DNA of 64,000 bases from Verticillium longisporum (lineage: Eukaryota > Ascomycota > Sordariomycetes > Glomerellales > Plectosphaerellaceae). Numbering within the stretch: position 1 is the first letter of the stretch; every line of letters begins with the position of its first letter. Shown piece by piece: positions 55,607 through 64,000 of this stretch. The notes under the pieces were generated by a model, which was not told the DNA's origin, did no database searches, and saw nothing but the letters and a program-made list of their open reading frames with translations. The position numbers were made by a program, and so were the translations under genes. The stretch covers positions 1,798,001-1,862,000 of the forward strand of contig JAETXT010000005.1 in the NCBI GenBank assembly GCA_019188255.1, given 5' to 3'.

Positions 55607-56845
55607 GGCGGCGTGTCTTAAGTTGGGCTGTATCGAAGGGCTGCCGTCGTCCCTGTCGAAGCCTTGCTGCGGCGTATGAGTCGTTGGTGTCCCTGGAACG
55701 GTGTCAGAATGGCTTGATCAGCATCCTGGAGAAATGACCTGGCGAAAAGCAAATGAGCCAAGCAAAAACAAGCGTGCAGGTGCTTAGAGAGTACGCTCGG
55801 AGAGTTGAGGCCACCTATGAGCCACGTAAATGAACGCAGGACAGGAGCCTGGGGAGGTTTGTCTCCAAGGTAGGTAGGCAGGGGATTGAATACTACTTCT
55901 ATTTGCGTTTGAGCGTGGTTGAAAGCCAGCCAGGACTAGGGCTTTGTGAAGATGAAGGTCTGCCAACAAGTCGAGACTCTAACGTGCATGATGGAAAAAG
56001 TTGGCTCGATGTGAACACCCCCGACAAAAGTGTCGAATGTAGTTTGTGGCGAGGCCCAAAGTTTTGAATGGGAGGGAGGTTGAAGCCTCTTGCAGCCCTT
56101 TCCTCCAGATCCAGATTTTCGTCTGACACAACAAATGGAAATGAATGACCTACCCCTGGAACCAGATGGCGACCTACGCTCTGTGTAGTAGTTCATCAAT
56201 AACCTCTGCGCAGCATGCACCTGCTGATCTGACACAGAGCTCGGCGGGAGTTGGTGGTCCGGCGTGCTGTTGACTTCTGGTGTCCTTGCTGGTCCAGAGT
56301 TTTGGGCAACGCGGCGTGCCCGCCTCGAGCCGCGAAGGAGTCCCTCCATCTGCCTTGACGCGTGCTGACCAGCGCGATGGCAACGTGATGGGTTTCGATG
56401 CAATATGAGATTGACAAGAGGACGGCGTGATGGTGAAGAAGCGCGATGTCACGTGCTGTTATTCACGCTACCAGGAGGCACGCAGGTCAAATCATGAGCC
56501 CCGGTTTTAGCACGGCCACCAGTGCGATCAGCAAACAGCGCTTACAGAGACGATGCATCACAACCAACACAAGATTCTAGAACACTGAGCTTGAATTCCA
56601 TGCAAACTTGTAAATGAATAGGAGGCTACGTTGTGCTCCGTCAAGGTGGCCTTTCAGGACGTCACACATAAGTACATACTCGAGTGTAAAATGCTTTTCT
56701 TGATTTCCAGCATTGAGAGACATGCAACCGTTTAGACCAACCTTTTCTCCCCGAGGGTCCCGCCAATAACGCCGGCCAAATAGCAAACAACCAAGATCGA
56801 GGTATCATACAGCAAGAGGAGACATGTACAGAACACATGGGACGC
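55607..56845. other. Intergenic (APC10 to NOP58), one candidate gene inside
   Basis: Apart from the tentative two-exon model at 55899-56349 nothing is supported. A GGTAGGTAGGCAGGG word lies at 55869. The 56470-56845 part is the NOP58 3' flank. Confidence 0.45.
55899..56349 (-). CDS. Candidate two-exon hypothetical protein (131 aa)
   Basis: Tentative model: exon 1 56349-56178 (MEGLLRGSRRARRV ... LLMNYYTE), intron 56177-56123 (donor GTAGGT, acceptor GTGTCAG), exon 2 56122-55899. The junction gives NYYTEHENLDLEERAARGFN and then LPPIQNFGPRHK, reading like a continuous helical, charged protein. No family was recognised. No clear branch site is seen and the last 45 residues are Ser-rich and less convincing, so the true 3' end may differ. 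The alternative is that this 1.2-kb interval is non-coding. Confidence 0.3.
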
Positions 56846-58975
56846 TTAGGCACCCAGCGACTGGCGCTTCTTCTTCTGCTTCTTCTCCTTCTTCGGCGTC
56901 GCCTCCTCGGCGTCCTCGTGTTTCCTCTTCTTCTTGCCCTCCGCATCAGACTTGGAGGGGGTCTCGTCGGCCTTCTCCTCGACCTTGCGGAGCTTCTTCA
57001 GCTCCTTCTTGCTGAACACGACTGGCTGGCCATCGGGGCCGAGCTCGACATCACCGCGCTCGAACTTGCGCTTGAACTTGGTGACGCTGATGCCGGCAGC
57101 CGCGGCGTGACGCTCGTAGTCAGCCTCGGTGAGCTTGGCAGGAGTGGTCTCGACAACGACCTTGGTGGTGGTGACCTTGACAGGGGTAGCAGCGGCACGC
57201 TTGGCGTCCTGCTCGGCCTTCTTCACCCTCCTCTCCTCGCGCTCCTTGCGACGGGCCTTCTGGGCCTTGCGCTCGGCCTTGTCGGTAGGCTTCTCGCCAT
57301 CCGTGTCGTCCGAGACGGAACCAATGCTGGGAGAGCCAGGGGCATCCTCCATGTCGTCGTCCGAGTCCTCGGCCTCGCTGTCGGCATCCTTCATCTCGAC
57401 CTCCTGGATCAAAGCCTTCTTGGCCTTCTTGGCCTTCTTGTCGGCCTTGCCGTTAACCTCGGCACCGTCGACACCGTCAGCGTCGGCGTTGTACTTCCTC
57501 GCCTCGTTCAGGGTGAACAGAGCAGGGGCAGTGAGCGAGCCATCGGGGGCAATGTTGGCGCCCTTGGGCAGAGGAGGCTTGCCCTCGAGCTTGCGGAGCA
57601 GGTTCTCGAGCTTGATGCGGCTGGTGAGACCGAGCATGCCCCTCTCCTCCTCATCGGCATCTTCGCCATCAAAGTCGGCCAGGGCGTCGACACGAAGGCC
57701 AAGAGCCGTCTTGGCAGCGAGCGAACGGGCGATCTTGCCCTTGTTCTTGCCGGTAGCCTGACCAACGAGAGAAGAATGGTAGATGATACCGTACTTGGGC
57801 GTGTCGTGCTTGGTCTTGAGGGCGCGGAACAGAGCCTTCTCGGCACCGTAGATCTGGATGGTGGAACTAGGCGCCTTGGCAAGGCTGAGAATGGAACCAG
57901 CGTGGGCGATGAGGCGGGCACCGACGAGAGTGCCGACAAGGGCGGTCAGGTTGGGGGCAAGAGCGCGCATGCGAGTCTCGAGGTACGAGGACAACTGAGT
58001 ACGGTACTCAGAGTACGAGATGACCTGGCGGGCAAGAAGCTGGATGTTCTCGAGATCGTCGGGCGTGATTTCGGTACCCATGCTGATCTCGGCAGCAGTC
58101 TTGACCGGGGTCTCGAGCTCCTCAGGGAGGATGTCGGAAAGGTCGGCGTCAGCGAGGTTCTCGCGCATGCCGACAAGGTCGACGAGACGGGCGTAGGCAA
58201 GGTTGTCGTTGAGGATCTTGGCCAGCTCAGGGAAGTGCCAGCCGTACCACTCCTTGGTTCGCATGGCGTAAACGTTGAGCTCCTTGTCGAGATCATCGAG
58301 AAGCTTGATGGCCTGGACGACCATGGCATCGACCTTGTCGGCGGAGAACTTGAGCTTGTGGCGAGAGATGGAGTGGGAAAGACCCAGAGCCATGCGATCG
58401 ACCGTCTCATCGGCGAGACCGGGAATCAGGGAAGAAAGGTTCTCGCGAACGGCACGGAAAAGGTCCAGAGTGGCAGCGTCGGAAACCGCCTTAATGTCGA
58501 GGTCGGGGAGCTTGCCAATGGCAGCACCGAGCTTGACATCGGCGACGGCCAGCGAAGCCTTCTTCTCGTCCTTGATCTCATTGAGAAGGTTGGCCAGCAT
58601 CGGGGGAACGCGACCCTCTCGGAGTCCGCTGGCTTCCTCAACGGCGATGGCAGAGCTGTCGAACTTGACGAAAGACTTGAGCTTGAGCCTGATTTCAGTC
58701 AGTCAATGTTGTCTAGACACGCACGCGACTCTTGGACTACACCGCACAATTGCGGTCTTCAATCCAAATCCGCCGCCGTCGAATTCCGAGTCACTCACAT
58801 GTCATTGATCTGCTCGGAAGAGGTAGGACCGGAAGTAAGCTCCTCGCGCTTCAGGAGCTTCTTGTCGGCAGCCTTGAACAGGCCGTAGCTATGCAGACGT
58901 TAGCAACCACGCATCCAACTCGATGTCGGGTGAAACGCACCCCGCAGGCGTCTCAGCGAGAACGAAGAGGGACAT
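56846..58975 (-). CDS. NOP58: Box C/D snoRNP core protein NOP58
   Basis: 655 aa. Exons are 58975-58941, 58888-58799 and 58688-56846. It is a nucleolar scaffold for 2'-O-methylation guide RNPs in rRNA processing. The N-terminal [20 protein letters not shown] is the NOP5 start. NOSIC and Nop domains follow: [89 protein letters not shown] and [20 protein letters not shown]. The C-terminal tail is Lys/Glu/Asp-rich ([26 protein letters not shown]) and longer than in yeast, which explains the larger size. Intron phases agree and the frame is intact. Confidence 0.95.
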
Positions 58976-59451
58976 GATGACTGTTGTAGAGTCCGATACT
59001 CTTTCGACACAGTCTGTGGGTGGGATCCTCCGCTCTTCTCACGAATGTTGCTTGTCGTGGGAAGAAGGTCGCTTGCAGCGGATTGTGGTGGTTGGAAATT
59101 TTCCAAGGTCAAGCTCCTCCAATTTTCTTTTTGCTTTCTGCAGCCTTTGCTCCAGCCCCACACCCAATTGGAAACCGAGTGGAGACGCAAGCTCGAATGC
59201 AGAACGGTGACCGTATAAACCATTCTTCCGACCTCGCTGAACCTCGCCTGGAACAGTGGAGCTACATGATATGGTCCGTGCCACTCCATGCCTCCCAGCC
59301 TGCGATCCAGTGATGAGGGAACTTGGTCGCCTGGAAGCTTTGCTGGTGCAGGTTCAACAGCATCATCGCAACTCTTGACGGCGAAATTCCGACCTTCGAA
59401 CTTCCAAGGACTTCATTTTCGCCTACTCACTGTCTGTCAGTCCGCTTCGCA
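58976..59451. promoter_or_regulatory. Divergent promoter NOP58 / VMA6
   Basis: 476 bp between two divergently transcribed housekeeping genes. CT-rich tracts on each side. No gene inside. Confidence 0.6.
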
Positions 59452-60702
59452 ATGGAGGGGCTTCTGTTCAACGTGAACAACGGGTAGGACCTAACCGATG
59501 TACCGTTCATCGTCCGTCCAGCTAACTTTCGTAGCTACATCGAGGGCATTGTTCGTGGATACAGGAACGGGCTGCTCACGGGATCCAACTACTCCAACCT
59601 GACACAATGCGAGACGATTGATGGTGCGCACAGCCCCTCTGTATTAATGGGAATACCTCTAAGACCAGTTAGATCTCAAGCTTCAGCTCGGCCCTGCCTA
59701 CGGCGACTTCCTAGGCAACCTCCCTCCAAACCCCTCGACTTCGGCCCTCGCATCCAAGACGACAGACAAGCTCGTTTCCGAGTTCCGCTATGTGCGCGCT
59801 AATGCTGTCGGCGCACTTGCGCAGTTTATGGACTACGTCACCTACGGCTACATGATCGTCAATGCTGCCCTTCTCATTACCGGCACTCTGCACGAGCGCG
59901 ATACCCGTGAGCTGCTAGAACGCTGCCACCCCCTCGGATGGTTCGAGACGATGCCAGTCCTCTGCGTTGCGACCAACATTGAGGAGCTCTACAACAGCGT
60001 TTTGATTGAGACCCCCTCGCTGCCTACTTCAAGGGCAGTCTGAGCCACCAGGACCTTGACGAGCTCAATATTGAGATTGTTCGCAACACCCTGTACAAGA
60101 ACTACCTCGAGGACTTCTATAATTTCGTCAACAGCCATCCCGAGATGAGCAATACGCCAACGTCGGAGATCATGTCGGAGATCCTTGAGTTCGAAGCTGA
60201 TCGTCGCGCCATCAACATTACCCTCAACTCCTTCGGTACTGAGCTGTCCAAGGCTGATCGTAAGAAGCTCTACCCCAACTTCGGCAGACTTTATCCCGAA
60301 GGCACCTTGATGCTCTCGAGGGCGGATGACTTTGAGGGTGTGCGTCTGGCGGTGGATGGCCAGTCAGACTACAAAACCTTCTTCGACGCCGCCGGCCTTG
60401 GCGGAGGTGCATCAGGGCCCGGCAACATGGGTGGCGGCGCAAGCGGCGATGGCAAGAGCCTGGAGGACATGTTTTACCACAAGGAGATGCAAATCTCCAA
60501 GAACGCTTTCACGAGGCAGTTCTCGTTCGCCATTGTGTATGCCTGGGTGAGACTCAGGGAACAGGTAAGCAGAACCACCATGGTTGACCTGTGCTATCAA
60601 CGGCTAACAGCTTGATAGGAAATCCGGAACATCACCTGGATTGCAGAGTGTATTGCCCAGAACCAGAAGGACCGAATTGGCAACTACATTAGCGTGTTCT
60701 GA
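59452..60702 (+). CDS. VMA6: V-type ATPase subunit d (1-nt loss at 60012-60016)
   Basis: About 365 aa after bridging. Exons are 59452-59483, 59535-59623, 59673-60564 and 60619-60702. Subunit d links the membrane rotor of the vacuolar proton pump to its central stalk. Signatures are MEGLLFNVNNGYIEGIVRG, LLTGSNYSNLTQCETIDDL, KLQLGPAYGDFLGNL, LVSEFRYVRANAVGALAQF, MDYVTYGYMIVNAALLITG, ERCHPLGWFETMPVL and NITWIAECIAQNQKDRIGNY ending ISVF. The frame breaks in NSVLIETP: a CCCCC run needs a sixth C to read LAAYFKGSLSHQDLDELN. An in-frame TGA at 60041 follows in the uncorrected frame. The length then equals the fungal family. Confidence 0.92.
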
Positions 60703-60896
60703 TCTAAATGTCTTGTTTTCTCCCCAACTTCCTGTAGAATACCAACCACCATCTCGCAATCCCTCCGGCGGGGTCATCACGGCGCAAGGAGGCACCTAAG
60801 GTTAATGACGCGCAAAAGACCGGCATCGTTTCTGATCAGTATACATAGTGTACATAGTGGACAATGGCGAGTCTACACATCTCTAAAACTACAGTC
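60703..60896. other. Convergent 3' flanks VMA6 / bS15m
   Basis: 194 bp between the VMA6 and mitochondrial S15 stop codons, so both share a very short convergent 3' region. Confidence 0.6.
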
Positions 60897-61911
60897 TTAC
60901 AGGCTGATCTGCTCCTTCCACGTAGCCGGAGCGAGTCCCAACGTCGCCAGGAGGTTGGTCCACCTCTCGCTGCCCCTCTCCTTCTTCTCCATGTACCTCA
61001 GCAGCCTCTGCCGCCTGTGGCACAGCAGCCGCAGGTTCCTCTTGTTGTGGATATCCTTGTAGCCCCTGTTCTGGTTGAGCTCCTGCGAAAGCTTCCTAAT
61101 CTTGACGGTCAGGATGGCAATTTGCACTTCCGAGCTGCCCGTGTCAGGGCCGGCGCGGATGGGCGCGGCCTCCTGCGTAGCGTGGATGGAGGCGGGCTTT
61201 TGCTTGAGCACTTCATCCGTGTTGTGGCGGCCGAATGTCTCAATGCACCTTCGAATGTTGACGTGCCTCCGCATCTTGGTGTTGGAGTTGTTCATGGAGG
61301 TGATGCGGCTCATCGCCTCGACAGCACGCTTGTGGCTGAGTTCGTGCTGCCTCTCGGCCTCCTGTTCTGTGGCCGGGTCGACGAGGTCGCGAATCTCGCT
61401 GCGCATGGGCTTGGACAATGTGTAAGCGTGCTCAATGGCGCTTTCGATTTCGTCGCGGGTGACCAGGTGGTTCTGGATATGACGTGACGTTGGCAGAGCG
61501 TACGGCTCGGAAATGTAGTTGCCGTCCTCATCCTTGGGTGGTGTGGACTTCTCGGCCTGACCAGCGGAATCGAAAGACTCGACAAAGGGCGTCGGGATGC
61601 CGTGGACGGGGTCACCCCATGTCGCGTCCCTCGCAGCCTTGATCTCCTGTTGCCTCTTGATGTTGGCCGCTTTTCGCTGCTGTGACTGCTGCCATCGGTA
61701 GGGGTCGGCACGCTGTCGCTTCTTGGCCTCCTTGTAGGAGATGCTGGCTGTCTGGATGACAGGGAGAAAGCTTGGAGTTATCGACTTCGTCGCTGCTGGG
61801 CGCAGACATACTGGGACGCCGCTGTCAGTCGATGCCGGTATAATCGGTCTCTTGAGATCACCTACAGCTAAAGGAGCTTAGCTTTTGCAGGCATTGAACA
61901 TTGGGAGGCAT
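60897..61911 (-). CDS. MRPS28: Mitochondrial small-subunit ribosomal protein bS15m
   Basis: 319 aa. Exons are 61911-61866 and 61810-60897 (donor GTAGGT, acceptor CCCAG). The N-terminus MPPNVQCLQKLSSFSLCLRP plus AATKSITPSF is Arg/Ser-rich and lacks acids, as a mitochondrial presequence. A long fungal-specific middle (KEAKKRQRADPYRWQQSQQR) precedes the S15 domain: GPDTGSSEVQIAILTVKIRK, LSQELNQNRGYKDIHNKRNL and RLLCHRRQRLLRYMEKKERG, the rRNA-binding helices. Bacterial S15 is about 89 aa, so the extension is long but usual in fungal mitoribosomes. It shares a 396-bp divergent promoter with RPS0. Confidence 0.92.
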
Positions 61912-62307
61912 GGCGTATGTTGCTAGGATGGCACGCCTCTGGCTTCGACAACCCGATCTCCATACATCGCGGGTCAAGACGCCAAAATTTCCAGAGCATC
62001 TGCTCAGGCGAGAGCAGGGAGGACGCTAAGCCCGATGTGGACAGTCTCTCTTGGTCACGTGCGCTCTACTTCGCCCACCAGCCAAGGTACGTCCCATTTT
62101 TGCTCTAATGCCATCCGGGACTAGTGCGCGTGCACGTTCAGGGCAACAGCACCCACACACTTTTGCCGAATTTTGAAGCTCGTCGCGAACTTTCCCCGGG
62201 CCTGTAGCCAAACCTCCACGAAAAATCCGCGCCCTCGCAGATCTTCCTTTCCTTCCCCCTCATCATCCCTCCAGCTCCCCGAAGGAAGAACGACAACTGC
62301 AGTCAAG
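61912..62307. promoter_or_regulatory. Divergent promoter bS15m / RPS0
   Basis: 396 bp between two ribosomal-protein genes. The RPS0 side has a strong pyrimidine tract (62237-62277), typical of highly expressed fungal genes. Shared regulation is inferred. Confidence 0.6.
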
Positions 62308-63301
62308 ATGGCTCCCGCTAACCTCCCCTCGGTCTTCAACGCGACCAGCCAGGACATTGAGATGCTTCTCGCAGCTCAGGCCCACATTGGCAGCAAGAAC
62401 ATGCAGGTTCACATGGAGCCTTACCTCTGGAAGACTCGCCAGGACGGTGTCAATGTCATCAACGTCGGCAAGACCTGGTAAGGCACTCGAAAGAAAGACA
62501 AATCAGGCGTCGGGGTTCCTAACAGTCCACCAGGGAGAAGATTGTCCTCGCCGCCCGCATCATCGCCGCCATCGACAACCCCGCCGACATTTGCGTCATC
62601 TCCGCCCGTCCCTACGGCCAGCGTGCCGTCCTGAAGTTCGCCCACCACACTGGTGCCGTCGCCATTGCCGGTCGCTTCACCCCGGTTCCTTCACCAACTA
62701 CATCACCCGCTCGTTCAAGGAGCCCCGTCTCATCATCGTCACCGACCCCCGCACCGATGCCCAGGCTATCCGTGAGGCCAGCTACGTCAACATTCCCGTC
62801 ATCGCCCTCTGCGACACCGACTCGCCCACCGAGTACGTCGACGTTGCCATCCCCACCAACAACAAGGGTCGCCACTCCATCGGTCTCGTCTGGTGGATGC
62901 TCGCCCGTGAGGTCCTCCGCCTCCGCGGCACCATCTACAACCGCGAGACCCCCTGGGAGGTCATGACCGATCTGTACTTCTGTATGTGCTCTCCGCTCTC
63001 TGCCTCTCCGTGTGTCTCATGTTTCCCGCCCCGCTAACACCCCAATTCAGACCGCGACCCCGAGGCCGAGGCCGAGGACAAGGTCGAGGACGAGAAGGTT
63101 GTCGGCGCCGAGGAGGAGGCCCCCGAGGCCACCAACGACGAGTGGGCTGCCGCCCCCGCCGGCTTCACCGGTGCCACCGGTAACTGGGACGGCACCACCG
63201 ACGAGTGGGGTGCCACGAACACCGCTGCTCCCGCCGCCGCCGCCCCCGCCGCCGGCACCAGCACTGAGTGGGGTGGTGAGGCCACCAAGACCGAGTGGTA
63301 A
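62308..63301 (+). CDS. RPS0: 40S ribosomal protein S0 (uS2) (1-nt loss at 62680-62683)
   Basis: About 289 aa after bridging. Exons are 62308-62477, 62534-62981 and 63051-63301. Cytosolic small-subunit protein uS2 (laminin-receptor precursor family), needed for 18S rRNA maturation. Signatures are [109 protein letters not shown] and [20 protein letters not shown]. The C-terminal tail is Glu/Ala-rich and ends with TEW repeats ([13 protein letters not shown]). The frame breaks at RFTP: CCCC should be CCCCC, giving [20 protein letters not shown]0 is a core ribosomal gene, so a genuine frameshift is very unlikely. Confidence 0.95.
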
Positions 63302-63788
63302 ATCGTATTTGCACCTTAGGAGCAATGCGCAACCGCTGTCGGGCGTAGGGAAAAACCGCCCGCCTGGGACTCTTCCGGACTGGCCACTTCTCTGGAGTCA
63401 GTTGTCTTTCTTCTTCGCAAACATGGGCACTCTCTAGCCCTTCGGAGGATACGAAGTAGGGAAAAAAGGTTTGGAGGGGAGGATATGTCAGGGAAAGGGT
63501 TCGGCTTGGAACGCGCTGATGAGGGAAAGATACTCGATCCGGACTCTTGGGAGGGTTCAGCCGATCCCGTTTATAGGGGCCAGTGGTGAGAGGGAAAGTC
63601 CTGGGTGAACCGTCGCCAAAGTGGTGGATCTTGATTGGTTGCCCGCCCTTTTCTTTATGCTCTCCTTTGTACTTTGTTCCTCTCGTGCTCTCGGAGTATG
63701 GTGCTGAACTGTGATCTGTGGAGACTTGGAACGGGCTATCAAAACCGTGGGAAGACACCAAAAAAGATACCTTGCTCAAAGTGCAACA
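63302..63788. other. RPS0 3' flank, no gene seen
   Basis: 487 bp. Open minus-strand stretches overlap the RPS0 tail in antisense and are probably noise, although they could hold an exon of the edge gene. Confidence 0.45.
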
Positions 63789-64000
63789 CTATGACTTCAC
63801 GTACGTGGTTGTTTTGACCGATGGGTCTAATATGACAGCGGTCGTTGTAGAATTTCTCGGCTGAATGGTAGTGTTTGCGGCCAGGGTGTACTTCTGAGCC
63901 GCCGTCACGGGCTCAAGGAACCCATTAGGCGAGCTTGTGTATATTGTGGCGAGGTACAGGAAGACCAGTGTGGCAAACAGCACAATAGGGCGCTTCCTTC
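63789..64000 (-). CDS. Edge fragment of a membrane protein gene
   Basis: A minus-strand frame is open from the window edge (RKRPIVLFATLVFLYLATIY...) to TAG at 63789. It begins with a basic cluster and a 15-residue hydrophobic segment and then a Thr/Asn-rich stretch (ANTTIQPRNSTTTA), resembling the start of a type II membrane protein with a lumenal stem. A GTACGT donor lies 12 bases before the stop, so the gene probably continues by splicing. The family cannot be told. Weak evidence. Confidence 0.35.
   Translation of the reverse strand, partial: RKRPIVLFATLVFLYLATIYTSSPNGFLEPVTAAQKYTLAANTTIQPRNSTTTAVILDPSVKTTTYVKS

Noticed and set aside
60012..60016. VMA6 as a pseudogene
   Set aside because: The only defect is one missing C in a C run, the rest is conserved and intact on both sides, and the subunit is needed for vacuolar ATPase function.

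Overview
The window is nuclear DNA of a filamentous ascomycete, most likely a Sordariomycete. Genes are GC-rich and spaced 0.3 to 4 kb apart. Introns are short (about 45-195 nt), with GTRNGT-type donors, CTAAC-like branch points and YAG acceptors. The gene set is typically fungal: a hybrid histidine kinase, a Zn(II)2Cys6 regulator, a LaeA-type methyltransferase and a PRO11/HAM-3-type striatin. No transposon, CRISPR array or viral copy was seen.

Layout. 0-8 kb: a truncated gene end, a 53-codon two-exon gene, a GAF-domain hybrid histidine kinase (-) and an MDR oxidoreductase (-). 8-21 kb is gene-poor and holds only an amino-acid permease (+) and a large Zn2Cys6 transcription factor (-). 21-35 kb: an ankyrin protein (+), ERD2 (-), a UBL-WLM metalloprotease (+), an EDC4-like decapping scaffold (-) and a small membrane protein (+). 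35-39 kb has no callable gene. 39-46.7 kb: a LicD protein, tRNA-Ile(AAU), striatin (+) and RAD14 (-). 47-64 kb is a dense housekeeping block: PHO88/SND3, mitochondrial S19, TAF10, a LaeA-like methyltransferase, a candidate Cys-rich mini-protein, APC10, NOP58, VMA6, mitochondrial S15 and cytosolic RPS0. A gene fragment sits at the right edge.

The genes are independent transcription units, not a pathway cluster. Several are divergent pairs over short intergenic spacers: NOP58/VMA6, mitochondrial S15/RPS0 and EDC4/the small membrane protein.

The most important technical observation is that eight genes carry nine internal frame shifts. Each is explained by loss of one or two bases, mostly in short homopolymers, with conserved protein continuing at once in the next frame. 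Two of the genes, RPS0 and VMA6, are core housekeeping genes. After restoring the lost bases every CDS length is a multiple of three. I therefore read these as under-called homopolymers in the assembly, not pseudogenes. One in-frame TAG in the EDC4-like gene does not fit this pattern. No clearly new multi-gene system was found. The novel candidates are small spliced or Cys-rich proteins.
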